DNA of 64,000 bases from Chrysopilus asiliformis (lineage: Eukaryota; Arthropoda; Insecta; Diptera; Rhagionidae), in assembly GCA_964034945.1 (NCBI GenBank), contig OZ035960.1, positions 109,926,324 through 109,990,323 of the forward strand, in the 5' to 3' direction. Position 1 is the first letter of the stretch; each line of letters opens with the position of its first letter. Positions 9,801 through 22,539 of the stretch are shown in pieces. Made by a program: the position numbers and the translations under genes. A model generated the notes under the pieces. It was not told the origin of the DNA and did no database searches. It saw only the letters and a list, made by a program, of their open reading frames with translations.

Positions 9801-11424
9801 ATTCACACAAAAAAAAATATGTTGACTCTAACTTATGATGAATTCTTTTCAAAGTTTCACTTTTAAGCTGGACCAGTTTTCAGGGTATGCAGGTTTCACT
9901 GTTTTATTCATTTTCTCCTGGAATTTTCCCAGTCATAATTTTGAAAACTGCTCCAGAACGTTTCTTAGCTGTTGGTAGCTTGAAATTTTTTTTGTGGTTT
10001 TTTGTATGAAGTTTAGTACTACCGTCACACTACCGGCGGCCCCCTCCCCTCGAAAGTGTGATCTTTTTATGGACAGACTTTTACATCAGTTTCGAGTTTT
10101 TTGTCTTCGAAATGTTGAGATATTTTACATGTTGCCCAAATTATTACCTAATTTTGTAACTAGGTTGTCCTTTCCGAGACTGAGTAAAAAATCACCATCT
10201 CCCTCGTCAAAAAAAAAAAAAAAAAATTTAAAAAAAATTGGCTAATTTTCTGAAGTTTTTGTTTCATGTAAATCAACAAATCAGTTTTATATACCACCTG
10301 TCTATCGCCACGCTATAGGAAATCGTAATAAATTAGCAAAATTATGTTGTAACCATTATAATTACGTTTAAAAACACAATTTCTCTGTATTACAGAACCA
10401 ATTTTGATTTATCTAACAATATTAGAAATGAAATTTAAATACAAAGCAGTGATTTTTTATAATTATTTTTTTTTTGATTGAGGAAGATCGTTAACAAAAA
10501 CGTAAATTGAAATAAAGAAGATAAATAAACAAATAGAGTCATCGTAGCAATTGGCATAAATGATAGTCGAGTTAAACATCAAATATTTGCGTGTATTTTT
10601 TTTTTTTTGGTTAAATTTGTATTTAGCAAACAATTTTCTCAGCTACTGTGCGTGAGCATAAACCACTTTAATTTACTAAAAGTTGAAAAAACGAATCTCG
10701 AAAAAAAAAAAAAAAATATTTGGCCATGAGCATTATGCAAAGGAGAAACTAACGAAAAAGCATTAAAAAATTCTTTTCTATTGTTTTCCCACCTTTTTTT
10801 GCAGGTAATCAAGAGATTTTTTGTATTTGGAATGGGTCTTAAAAGTTTTTTTTCTTTTTTGAACGCTAAAATTAGCATAGACTATTCAACAATGATGAGG
10901 AATGAGAAGACAATACGCTTTACATTTTCGAGATACTTATCACAGAAATGATGATAATTCCATGGTAGACCTTTTATGTCAATTTATCTAAATTTTCATA
11001 GTCTTAACTATGATTTCTAATTGCCGTTTTATGATATTGCTTAGAGAATTATATTGGAGCATATCTAATTGATCATAAAATAAATAATTTGGTTTTATGG
11101 AATGGGCGATAAGAAGTTTATTTTTAAGATCAATAAATGACAATCAAAATAATTAATAGTTTAGATAAAATAAAATTAATGTGGCTGTAAGGTAAGAAAA
11201 AGAGATTTAAAAAGTTGAAGAGGAAAATTAGAATTGTTTTTAATTTGAATCTTTATTTAGTTTAATTTTAAATTGATTTGCTATTTTGATAGTTCTGAAT
11301 TTACACATGATTTTTGTCACAATTCTTGACTTTGAGAATATTTTTACAAGCCTATATTTTTTAAGCCTAGATTGAAAAGTAGATAAAAAATTGTCTCACC
11401 TTGGCAATGCTGGTGAAACACACC
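9801..11424. other. AT-rich intron, nothing recognised
   Basis: No coding frame or terminal-repeat element recognised here, only A/T runs. The interval 7,795-8,850 is likewise without recognisable features apart from short direct repeats. Confidence 0.55.
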
Positions 11425-11587
11425 CAATGGCGTAGCCAGACGGGTGAGAGGGGGAGAGGGGGAGAGGGGGAGAGGGGGAGAGGGGGAGAGGGGGAAAGGG
11501 CTCTGGATATCCAATTGGTACAAATGTAGTGATATTTTTGAGTGTGTTGTTTTTTTTTTGACCCCCTCCCTTCTGGCTACGGCACTG
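11425..11587. mobile_element. hAT MITE, 163 bp, with (GGGGAGAG)n core
   Basis: The ends are CAATGGCGTAGCCAGA and, reversed, CAGTGCCGTAGCCAGA, a frequent hAT terminus. The flanking 8-bp duplication is AACACACC/GACACACC with one mismatch. The interior contains a (GGGGAGAG)n run at about 11,448-11,500. Confidence 0.85.
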
Positions 11588-11800
11588 GACACACCTCTCT
11601 TTTTGAGTTAAAATAAAATACATGTACCCTTTGATTTAAGACGCCTTGATATAAGACGTTTCGCGTTTGGTTCCCAATCTCAATGCAAGACGTTAAATTT
11701 CCAAAAAAATTTTTTTTTTTGAAATATTCTAAAGTTTAAACATTTGATCCGTTCCAAATTTTGTCAGTATTCCGAAGATTCAGCTCTATCAATTTCACAA

Positions 11801-12127
11801 TGTATAACCACAAACAAGTATATACAGATAACCAATGCCCATAGTAGCATCTGTACCGATTTTTAGCTCGTAGCCGACAGTCGTAGCTGACAAAACGCAA
11901 TAAGAAAATGCCGAATCGAACCGACTGCGATGACTACGATCGTGAAACATTCTATTTGATCGCCGAAAGGCAGAAAGGGAAGAGGATATCTAGCAAACGA
12001 TCGCAGTCGGTGCGTTTCGGCATTTTCTCATTTCGTTTTGTCAGCTACGACTGTCGGCTACGAGCTAAAAATCGGTACAGATGCTACTATGGGCATTGGT
12101 TATCTGTATATACTTGTTTGTGGTATA
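11801..12127. mobile_element. Foldback element with ~129-bp arms
   Basis: Left arm 11,801-11,931 and right arm 12,000-12,127 are inverted copies at roughly 95% identity around a 68-bp loop. A CGCCGTTTCGATATACG-type motif lies outside both arms in direct orientation, so the element may be larger. Open frames on both strands arise from the palindrome. Confidence 0.85.
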
Positions 12128-13273
12128 ACTATAAAAAATGATGAAAAAACTACAAGACCTCGATATACGCCGTTTCGATATACGACGAAAATCAGGAAAG
12201 TTTACCCGCCTAAAAACGTCAGGATGTCTGTAGCTAATTTCATTTTTATTTTTATCAGAAACTTCTTTTTCCCAAAATTCGGACATGTCTTTTACCCACC
12301 GGTGTAGATAATTGTTAAAACGACCCTAAAGACTGATTTATAATGCAGCAGCAACGCCAACAGCAACAGCAACGTCGACGTAAAGAGCGACGGCAAAAAG
12401 AGAAATGCTGTCGGATGAATTACAATGAAGCAGCAACAGCAAAAGCAAAAATTGACGTTTCCGAATTGTTAGAAGTTTTTTGGGGATTAATCTTTCTTTC
12501 ATGATTATCCAGGGCCGTACCGACTGGGGGGGGATGGGGGGGGAGGCTCCCCCCCCAATAAGTCTTCAGTTGGGAATTTGACCTTTAGAAGTTGGGAAAT
12601 CTCACTTCTTAACACTAGGTTGCCCAAGGAAGTCAAGCAGTCAAGATGACTTGCTTGAACAATCTAGTGTTAAAGATGTGAGATTTCCCAAGTTGGGAAA
12701 TCTCTTTAGTTGATTTTCCAAAATCCCTACTTGTCTTTTTCTACCTCATATTTTCTATTAGTGAACATACGCCTGTTTTATGACTTGTTTCTTTTTTACC
12801 ATTCTGCTTTGGCAACAGCGTCACAGCGAGTTGGGAGAGAATGAATAAAAGGCTTTGAAAGAGTAGACACTCGACCGTGGGAGGAGTATAATGTTCTCAT
12901 CAGTTTATGGCACAGAACTATATAACATAGAACAACTGTCACCATACAAAGCTCTGCTGAAAAATTGTCCCTCTTTATCATAGTTAAACGCATCCACTGA
13001 ACTGTATAATCTCGCGAAATTCAAATTTCGTCTGCCGCGAAAATCAAATTTCACAAGTTTGAGACTAACTTTAGGTGCCAACACCATTCCGAAAGTCTAT
13101 TTTCCTTTGACAGCTCACAGTTTAAACGAGAGGAGTATATTTGTTTTCATACGGTTATCTCGCTCTTACTTGACTCGTTTTGATTCACTGAACTGTATTG
13201 AAATGGGACCATTTGAGACAGCAAATCGAGCGATCTAGTATATTCGTGCTGAAACGGTGAGTTTTGAAAATAT

Positions 13274-13954
13274 CGGCCCGATTCCAGAATCCGTCGTAGC
13301 TTTATTACGAAGAACTAACTACGTTACGAATACGAAGAAATCAGTATTCCACGATCCGAACGGAATTGAACTTAGTGGTGCCTGATTAAAATCTAATTTC
13401 GAAAAATAAATGTCTTTGTAAAAAGGTCCCTATGCAAAACTCATAAGGAATAGATTTCTGACATGGAATAGTTTCGTGAAAAATGTAACTTTCTTGACTT
13501 AAAACGAAAATTGTTATTAATAATGGATTCTGCAGCGTTTGCAACTTTGTGTCTGGAAGAAGATTTATCGAAGTGAAGGACTTTAATAGTGGAATGAAAA
13601 CGACAACAAATAACGGATACTTAGGAATACTCACATTGCTCTTTTTTCTAAAATATTTCCTCTTAATGTGTTAAAAGTTACACTAATACTAAATAAACAA
13701 ATAAAAATGTTAAAATTGCTTTTTGTTGTACAATTCAGGCCATATATTGAGCTAAAATCATAAGAAAATGAAGTTACGAAGCAAAAATTTTTCGTAGGTT
13801 TAGCTGTCAAAAGATCGATTGCGTCGGATTCTATGATACCAGATATTCCGATTCGTAATGTTTTCGAAATTAATTTAATTCCTTCGGATCGTGGAATACC
13901 ATCTTCACGAATTCTCCGAAAATCGTAGCTACGACGGATCCTGGAATAGGGCCG
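13274..13954. mobile_element. 681-bp element with CGGCCCGATTCCAGAATCCG ends, TAT duplication
   Basis: Terminal repeats extend about 100 bp with divergence; the right end reversed reads CGGCCCTATTCCAGGATCCG. TAT flanks both sides. It lies wholly inside the hAT element, so it is the youngest layer of the nest. No transposase recognised. Confidence 0.8.
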
Positions 13955-14004
13955 TATATGTGTAATTGTTTTACCATCGGTGTTCGGATTTTTTAAACAA
14001 ATGA

Positions 14005-14196
14005 ATAGCTACGAATGAGCGCAAATTCAGCCAGCTAAAACTGGTGAAAAACGTTCTAAGGGTGACTATGGGAGACGAAAGACTGAGTTCTTTAATGATA
14101 CTACACAGCGAAAAAGACCTAACTGATACAATTGACCTTACGAAATTTGTTTCGGCATGGGCAAAGTTAAAGGAAAGACGAATCCATGTACTATAA
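14005..14196 (+). pseudogene. hAT transposase C-terminal remnant
   Basis: 63 codons and TAA in one frame. They start IATNERKFSQLKLVKN and continue through a stretch with MGDERLSSLMILHSEKDL. This matches the hAT dimerisation region, where ER-FS-LK-IKN is followed by R-TM--ERL--L--L--E. The catalytic core is absent from the preceding sequence and a stop codon precedes the fragment. Its strand gives the element's orientation. Confidence 0.85.
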
Positions 14197-15017
14197 ATTA
14201 GATATGTACAGACTCTAGTTGAAGTCATCTTCAACGGTTATCTTTTCTCTCAAGGGTCGCATAAGATTATTAGTGTTTACCCTTTATTTAATTGTATGTG
14301 AAAAATAAAAAGAAATTACAATATGTTAACATAACCATTATTCTTTATTATAATTTCTGGTCAGAGATTCTGGGCAAGGAAAAGGAATTTTTATTAGGTA
14401 CATCCTAGTTAGGAAAAATCAGATGTTCGAGTTGGGAAAATTGAGATGTCTCCCCCCCCCAATCCAGAGCCTTCGATACGGCCCTGTGATTATCTAAATT
14501 AAATTTTTATTAATTAAATATCTTAAACTTCATTTTAGACACAAAATTCGCCACCAAATTCGTTCCTAAAATGTCAATCACATGTATACATAACCAACAA
14601 AAACCAGCTATCAACGTTGCTGCTTAGCGTTGCTGCTCAAATTTAGGATTAGAAATGAATCGGCAGCAAAATATCTCTCTGAAAATCTGACGTCAAGAGT
14701 CGATTCTCGACCAATCAAAACACTTTCTCCGTGACGTTGCTGTTGCTGTCGGCGTTGCTGCTGCATTGTAAATCAGCTTTTATGCTCCCTTAACTGTCTT
14801 TTTCCACATGGTTTTGTGGCCCCGAAAATTGGGTTTAGTTCGTTAAAATATTTAATGCTAAGTCCACACTATTGGTGAATGTACGCGAATTAATGTTTGA
14901 CGAGTGATTTGGTCACGATTTTTTTTGAACAATTTGATGATTCCGATTTGTTTTCGCCACGAAATATAAGAAAAGGGGGCCATCGTCAAATTCACTATAA
15001 GAGAGCAGATAAAATGA

Positions 15018-15511
15018 AAAAAAGTCCATTTGTATGGGAGAGTTGGAATGATTTATCCGATTGGATTTTGATGTATGGAACGGTTATGTAAAATCATATT
15101 TTAATCACATTTCGTGTTGATAAATTTTTCGACAATAATAGAAGAAAAATATTCCATTTATATGGTGGAGGGACGAATTAGTGGTCCACCTGGATTTTGA
15201 TGTATAGGTAAGTTGTGCAAAATCATATTCTAAACACATTTTACTTTCACAAAGTTTTCAATACGACTTACTGTTTTCAAGAAAATGGTCAAAAATTGGT
15301 CCGTTCTAGAACTTCGTCTTCCTATTTACGAGAAAGGCAACCGTACAAAATTTCAAGTGTCTAGCTCAATGCTTTCGAAAGTTATGGTGTTCCCGAATGG
15401 ATGGACAAAATCTTTTGTCATCCCAAACATTCTGGTGTAGTTCACTTTTGTGTCCGACGAATGGTGCGATGGGTAACAAACGGTATATGATATATCATAT
15501 AGAGTATAAAA
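15018..15511 (-). mobile_element. Helentron-like INE, family B (copy B1) with internal ~129-bp duplication
   Basis: Reverse orientation. The subterminal repeat ATCATATAGAGTATA is at the right end. The core has TTTCAAGTGTCTAGCTCAAT and GTGTCCGACGAATGGT. Two tandem copies of the segment with TTTGTATGGGAG..GGATTTTGATGTATGG are offset by 129 bp. The microsatellite is reduced to GGATGGACAAA. Confidence 0.7.
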
Positions 15512-16129
15512 AGCTGATCGTGAAAAATTCACGTATAACTGAAATTTTCCTCATAAAAATTTGACAATATTTTAGCATTGGCTCGTGTCACATTTGAATC
15601 GCACAAAAATCTGTTTTTGATTATTTATGGCGATTTTTGGTAATAAAGTTTCACTTTTTTTAAATAAAAAGTTTCTGCCAAAAAATTTAATGGCTGTAAA
15701 TCACATTAAAATTCAGAAATCAGGCCAATTTATACATTAAGGTTCATGTCGATTCTACTTCCTATCTTGGACACATCATCACTAGCCAATTAACAAACTT
15801 TTGAACATAGATGGATGCAATCAACGACATAAAATTGTTATGTAAAATTTTCTGTTGATTTCTTCAAGTGCCTATTAATCTTTCAACTTGATAATGATCA
15901 TATAGGCAATGAATTACCCTAAATTGATCGGGAATGGGTTAAATTTTCAAATGTTGAAAAAAATGTATACGCGTTAATAGCCATGTTTAGAACCATTTCG
16001 ATACATGGACTAAAAATGTAATGATCCTAAAATCAGTATTAAATATTTGGTTAACAAGAGTATAAATCGATCCTTAATTGTCTCGAAATATTCGATGAAA
16101 ACTCATTGAATAACAATAAAGTGCACGAA

Positions 16130-17300
16130 TTTATGTTATGTTTAGAAAATGTAAACACACTATTGAAAACATGATAAAAAAATTGATCGTCTGGTCGTTT
16201 TTGGGTGTTTTTGTTGGACCATCAGCAGTCAACGATCGACGATCTACGATCAGACGGAAGCGAAAGGTGCCACCTTTGAATATGCAGTGCGAGCATAAAA
16301 CAGATCCCATCGTTATCAGGTCATCGTCATGTGTATCCCGTCTTGCCATCCCCTCTCCCCTCCTCCCCCTACCCACTTCAGTATTGCGATCAGGTGGTAG
16401 AAAGTGTTCAAGTGCCCGAAAATGAATAAAATAAAATAACTCAGTGACTTGAAAATGTCTTTATCACCAGCAGTGATGGCGATCGATCTTTTGGCCAAAC
16501 TCAAACCGGATCAAAGTTAACAACATTTTGTGATTGGGTAATATAAGAGGTTAAATTGTTATAAAGACTTGTAGGTTTTTTTTTGTGCTGATAATACTCA
16601 TAAAAATATTAAGCTTAATTCAGAGATTGTGATCTTAATGCTGTACTATGCTGGCCGAAACATTAAAGCTCTACAAGAAATGTGGCTTCTTTGACCCGCA
16701 ACATGTGCCAATGATAACCCGAAAAATTATCATATTTTTTTTCGAGTTTTTCGGAATTTGGCTTTACTTTAGATTTCCTCAAAATTCCCGGTTTTAAAAT
16801 TTGTTTGCCAAGTAATTTGAAATAATTGAAATATAATTATGAGATTTGTACAGTCAGTGGCGTAGGGTTGTGGGCGATCGAGGCGAATATTGAAATTTGG
16901 GGCCAGGGTTTCAAAAATCTGAAAATCTTTTTTTTTTGTTGTAATTTTTTACCACAAAAATCTGAAGATCTTTTGTTTGGTCATTTTCCATGACAAATTT
17001 TCCGTCATGGAACAAAACTTTTACCCCCTCCCTCCCCAAAGAAAAAAAGTACTTCCAAAAAGGAGATTTTGCCATAAAAATATGTTTAAAAAAAACGGTG
17101 TCCAAAAAACGTTTTTTTTAAATCGAAAAAACTTGGAAAACTTTTAATGATTTGTCATTCTACTCTAGATCTGTGGCAGTGCGGACTCTTTTCTCTCCAT
17201 ATTCGTGAAAACAATTAATAAAATAAGACGAAAAATTAAAAAATAAACATATCGAAAGTTTATTTGAAATCAAAATTTTGTAGTCCACTAGGTCCATATG
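16130..17300. other. Unannotated intron, moderate complexity
   Basis: Contains a possible single hAT-type end (CAGTGGCGTAGG at 16,857) with no partner found. Frames of up to 95 codons are unrecognised. The interval 15,512-16,130 holds nothing I can name. Confidence 0.4.
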
Positions 17301-17473
17301 TACCTGTTTACATTGAGACTCATTTTGAGGCAGCACGTCTTTCGCTCCGGCCAAGTGTGGGTGAAGGACGCAGTGGGGAGAAAAACCACTGCCCTCCCCA
17401 CTGCGTCCCTCACCTACACTTGGCCGAAGCGAAAGACGTGCCGCCTCAAAATGAGTCTCAATGTAAACAGGTA
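17301..17473. mobile_element. Foldback element with ~82-bp arms
   Basis: Arms 17,301-17,382 and 17,391-17,473 (starting TACCTGTTTACATTGAGACT) are inverted copies with a few mismatches around a very short loop. TATG occurs at or next to both borders. The 140-codon minus-strand frame across it is an artefact. Confidence 0.85.
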
Positions 17474-19170
17474 CTATGACATCAGCTTGCCACTGAGAAT
17501 GTGAGTGCGCCACTCTCTTAATTTTGTTTTTGTGTGCAATAAGAGACCAAAAAATTGCGAGCAGTGGTAATTCAACACACATAAATTGGACATCTCTGGT
17601 TTAGACTGATTGATTATAATAACCGATAGAAAAGTACCTTTTGAGATCTAACCAGGGTATGAAAATGTCGACGTTATAGGCGGTATATCGTGAAAAACAG
17701 TTTTCATTGTTATTAACATGACACAAAAATCTTTTATAGTGAAAAGCTAGATACAAAAGCTAGCGAGCATAAGTCTCCAGCTTTAAAAGCAAAATTTCTA
17801 TTCCTTAAAAGCATTTTATTGAACTTTGTAACATTAAAAAAAGACAAATAAATGATATCCAATCGTTATGAGATAAATACGATGGAATTTGTCATTTTTA
17901 ATGAGATACCTGCGGGGCCCTTTTATTTACGATCGGATTTTATTTGTTAATTAAAAATTCACTAGAATGTATACACCTGTTGTTAGTCAGATAGTTAATG
18001 TCGCCTTCACCTTAACCCTCGGCCAGCATCCAAGTCTGGTGTTGCTTCATTTTTACAACAGCCTCACCTCAATATTTTTTTTAAAAATCACGCGGACGAG
18101 TATTTGAGAAGCCGACTGCGACTTTATGTATAGGCGGCTGTTGGATTAATTTGTTTACCTGGGCTTCTCACTACTTATTGCTGCTGGTATGACTCAAAAA
18201 TATAATTTTTTATGGCTTATTAAGCGCACTCCTCCAGAAGTGATTTTCTTGAGCAGTCAATAGTTAAGACAAGACACGACCAAAAAAAAAATTCTCATCG
18301 TCGTGCCGCATCGTACGTAATTTTTGTGTGATGTTGGTTCCGCACTTTGGCTACATTTCAAGGTTAAACAGGTGTTTCTTTCGTATTTTATATAAGAACA
18401 GAACATGTACGCTTTTTTTTTATTGTCTGTTTGCTAACTAACTTTACTGTCCATAGCTTTTCAATTACAAGTAGGTATAATTTATGTAGGCACCATAGTA
18501 AGTTCTTAGCCGATGAAAGTGAAAACTCCGTTGATAAGATAATTCGAATATATGTGGGGAAAACAAACACGCGTAGTTTGAAAAAAAAACGTACTGCACA
18601 CCTGTAGAATTTGGTGTTGGTAGTGAGAAGAAAAAAAATAAAAATTATTATTCATCATCATCATTGAGCCGTCAAACAATTATCGGGCAACTCATCCAAT
18701 TGGATAAAGTGCAGACATACCTCCTGTATATAGAAATCGTGGTGGCTTCAAGATTTTTTTTTATATTCATTTATTAAGGTTTATTTTTGGCAATTCAGGC
18801 GATTTTGAAGATGATGAGCCTCTGTTGATCATCTGAAGTGGCAAAACGTTCACGAAAATTCAATTTGAATGGTGCAATGTGGGCACATCACGTTTTATAC
18901 ATTAGAGTGGTGTGAAAGTATTTTCCTAATTTGGAAAAAGCTACGTTTGTGTGTTTGAACTAGTATTCAAAATTTTATTTGATTATTTTGGTATTTTCGC
19001 TCTTTAAAGTTTCGCTGTCAACGACAGGAACATTTGCCACGATTTCCGATTCTCATTCTCGGGAACGAAAACGATTTGCAAGTTCGACCATTCTCTAAAG
19101 AGAAACTTGACATTCTTGAACCCATTGTAAAATTTAAAGTTGCCTTCGATTTTTCATTTAAACAAAGGAA
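17474..19170. other. Unannotated intron
   Basis: No element with paired ends and no recognisable coding sequence seen. Confidence 0.5.
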
Positions 19171-19885
19171 AAGCTACAATTGCCAGAGGCCAAGCGTCTA
19201 ATACTCTATATGATGACAAAAAAATGTTTATTTAAAAAAATCAATTTATATGGTGGAGGGAGGAATGAGTGGTCCGATTGGATTTTGATGTGTGGGTGAG
19301 TTATGTGAAATTATATTCTAAACACATTTTACCTTTACAAATTTTTCAATATCAGTCACCGTTTTCGATAAAATGGTAAAAAGCTGTTTCGTTTGTATGA
19401 GGAGGGGAGGGGAGAAGGAATAGTCCAATTTTGCCCGTTCAAGAAACTAGCCTAGCCAGTTACGAAAGACGTAACTATACAAAATTTCAAGTTTCTAGCT
19501 CAATCCTTTCAAAAGTTATGATGTTCACGGATAGAAAGACGGACAGACAGACGGATAGACAGACGGACAGATAGACGGACAGACAGACGGACAAACAGAC
19601 AGACAGACGGACAGACAGACGGACAGACAGACGGACAGACAGACGGACAGACAGACGGATAGACAGACGGACAGATAGACGGACAGACAGACGGACAAAC
19701 AGACAGACAGACGGACAGACAGACGGAAAACAGACAGACAGACGGACAGACAGACGGAAAACAGACAGACAGACGGACAGACGGACGGACAGACAGATGT
19801 ACGGACATGCGGAAATCAAAATCTTTTGTCATCCCTAACACCCTGATGTAGTTAATTTTTGTGTCTCTGACGAAATTCTATGTTA
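19171..19885 (-). mobile_element. Helentron-like INE, family B (copy B2), long (GACR)n array
   Basis: The left end is GCTACAATTGCCAGAGGCC, the weak hairpin end also seen at 23,093. The core has CCGATTGGATTTTGATG. The microsatellite of GACAGACGGACA units spans 19,536-19,810. The 5' subterminal repeat is missing, so this copy is truncated near 19,885. Confidence 0.75.
19536..19810. repeat. (GACAGACG)n-type microsatellite
   Basis: Interrupted GACA/GACG/GATA tetramers over about 275 bp. The two 110-codon minus-strand frames here (repeating CLSV/RLSV) come from the repeat and are not genes. Confidence 0.95.
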
Positions 19886-22539
19886 CTCTCCAAAAACTCC
19901 GTAAATGACTTTCGTACGCACCTAAACGAATTTTATTTCCTGGACGCCAATCATCACGCCGCGTACTACGCCTTTTTTTCTGCTTATGGCAACAGTGTTT
20001 CTCATCGTAATTTCGTCGTCGTCTTAAGATTTTTACAAATTGATAAATCACTAGTCTCCCCAACAAAATGATATTGTAAGCCTCGCTCCAATCGTCTGTC
20101 TCTTTGGTGGACAGCTCCATACTTATTAAACCAAAACTTCATGCGAACAATCGTATATATGCGGCAATGTTTGACGATTCTATAAAAAAAAAATTTTTTT
20201 TGACTGTGCTAAACCATGCTGTCCGTCCGTCCATCTTGCCCGCCCCTCCCCCTCCCATTCCTCATCGTACTGGAATTTTGAGAGTCAAGTATATTTCGTT
20301 GTCTTGATTAATTTCCAATCATTTTGGCATTCAAGGACAGTCGGCTAGTAGGCAGTCCCGCGGGTATCGCTCATTACCCACATACGATCGATGGGGCGCA
20401 TATCAGCGCGGATCAGACCCGTCGGCTATACAACATGATCTGTTGAATACTTAGATCGCTGCGCGCAACATACATAGAATATGATGAACTTTACAAAATT
20501 TAGCGGTCATTTGAAAGATCTTCCAGTCAAAAAATGATACACGATGTGCGATTATGAGAGACCTCTTCGTCTTAGTCGTCGTCTTTTTAACAATAAATAG
20601 ATATAGTCTTGAGGTACCAAGCACACTTGCTTGACAAAGGGGGGTAATCTATCCGCGACGATTTCGCCCAATCCCATCCAAGAATTAAGCAGAACACAGC
20701 TTGAAGATATCCAGCAGAAGCTTCAAACGAATAAAAGTATGATTTTTTTAAATTTTTTGCAAAAATGTTGTACGGTTTGGATCCGCGAAATTACACAGCA
20801 TTGGCCTGGGCGACGTCACACCATATGAAACATATGTGCGTTTTTGTCTCTGTTCAGATGAGATACGAAGACGATGTTTTAATGATCATCTACATTGCGA
20901 TCGCGCACGCTACTCTATGTCTTGTGTGATTTTCTTCAAATTAAAAGCTTTGAAAATTATTATTATTATTACATATGATGATCGTGGTGGGGTTTTTTTT
21001 TTCTACTTACTTTTCGAGTATCTCTCGGGGATCACCTACCAACCTATTCTTAAGTTGGTCCGAAGATGTCTCTTACAGCAGGCAACTATAATCGGCTATA
21101 CAATGGCAGCAATCACTCAAAAATATGATCAGTGCAGCAACATACTTTTATGTATATAATAGAATGATTTATGATGATCCGAAATGTAAGAAAATCGAGT
21201 TTTAATTTAAGCTTTCCATATAGACAGGTAGGGTGGATACGTGGGGGCCCGACAACAATTGAAGATATGTGATTTTATATTGTATATATGACCACCCAAT
21301 AATGATGATTATTATGATCAATTTATCCCAAGCAGGTGACTTTAATTTCTTGGCTTCATCAAGTCAAAATTGTTTTATTGTTGGATATGAAATATCTTGA
21401 GGTTTTAGATGAGTGTTTAAAGTGCTCTTTTCATATTCAATTGCAAGGTGTTTCTGCATTTCCTCCAAATAGCATCTTTGTATGTATGTTTTCGATAAAC
21501 TCGAAAACCATTAAACCGATTTTTATGAAACTTTCATTGCTAGATACTTGAATCCCTCCTTTGAACATAAGCTATGTATTATGTCCCTAGCAACCGTTTT
21601 TCACCTCTTTTTCATTGTATCTTCTGCTGCACAAACCTTGCAATTTTTCTATTGGAAAAAATCCATAAAAATCCAAACAAACCGCCAAGATCCTCAAAAA
21701 AAATTCTAAAAATTTGACCAAGAACACAACAGGATTTAAAAAAATAAAAATACTACAATTTTATGTCAGGGTTGTTCAAATTAGGCAAATCAAATTTCCG
21801 ATTATCAATTATCACCATCTGTTCAATCCAATAAGTTTGGATAAAAATAATTTAAATTGAATGTAAGTACATATTTACAAAATTAGTAATAAAAATTTAA
21901 AAATAAAATTTTTTGATCGACAAACATTTTTTTTGGGTAAGTTATGTTATTATTTGAAAAGCCAGTATTTTGGCGCGCGTCATACAACTGTAACCTTCGA
22001 TCAAAAAAAGCTGGATCAATAGACGCAATCTAGAAGGGAGTAGAAATCATTCTACACGTGGGAAGCCGAGACATATTCATTTCTTTCTTTACCGTCATAA
22101 GACGGTTTGTTGGGTTTTCTAAATTTAGTCAATCGATTTTGACGCACGTTAAGCGACTGGTTTCGGTCGAGTAATACTAAGTGAACCACGTAAGGTTTAT
22201 TTTTGTTGATAATTTGAAAAAAAAAATAATGTAGATTACGCAAGGCATAGTTTGGATTTTTTCACATTTCGGATCATCATATTCTAAACATACATAAAAG
22301 TATGTTTCTGCAAACTTTTTTAATTCCATTTTCAGCAAGTTTTTCGGTTCAGTATTAAATCGAGTCGTTGTCCATCTGAGTTTGACCCACAGGGACTTGA
22401 AATTCCCGCACATGACTGACTTTTTGGTTGGGGCATAGTTTAGTTGGTTTGGTAAATTCGCATAGAGCAATATGGGAGTGCGCACTCTAATATTTGACCA
22501 AGCTTACTAAATTTTCGCCCCAAAAAAGTAAACACGCAG
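19886..22539. other. Unannotated intron; more complex stretch at 20,330-21,140
   Basis: The stretch 20,330-21,140 has fewer homopolymers and more CG-containing words (CGATCGATGG, GCGCGCAACA, GCGATCGCGC) than its surroundings. That makes it a candidate regulatory segment, but no specific binding cluster was identified. Frames up to 107 codons are unrecognised. Confidence 0.35.

Larger units (their letters stand above)
12510..14486 (+). mobile_element. hAT element, 1,977 bp, 8-bp duplication TGATTATC
   Basis: Termini are CAGGGCCGTACCGA and, reversed, CAGGGCCGTATCGA. TGATTATC is perfectly duplicated at 12,502-12,509 and 14,487-14,494. A C-terminal transposase remnant is at 14,005-14,196. Subterminal G and C tracts include an almost perfect palindrome of eight G and eight C at 12,536-12,556. 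A nested hairpin has arms near 12,593-12,622 and 12,658-12,691 (TTGGGAAATCTCAC..). Another element (13,274-13,954) is inserted in it. Nonfunctional. Confidence 0.93.
12334..14776. mobile_element. Outer MITE with CAGCAGCAACGCCRACAGC ends, split by a hAT element
   Basis: The left end CTGATTTATAATGCAGCAGC continues through AACGCCAACAGCAACAGC. The right end is its inverse with TTTAC for TTTAT and CCG for CCA, giving about 45 bp of terminal repeat. Without the hAT insertion it would be about 460 bp. The CAGCAA repeats resemble a Gln codon run, but no long frame exists. Confidence 0.75.

Noticed and set aside
12344..12440. CAGCAA repeats as a Gln-rich exon
   Set aside because: They are the terminal repeat of a MITE and have an inverted partner at about 14,735-14,776.
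17160..17582. 140-codon minus-strand frame
   Set aside because: Spans a palindromic foldback element and has no recognisable domain.
19487..19841. Two overlapping 110-codon minus-strand frames with repeating SVCLSV/RLSV
   Set aside because: Direct translation of the (GACR)n microsatellite; several frames are open at once, as expected for a simple repeat.
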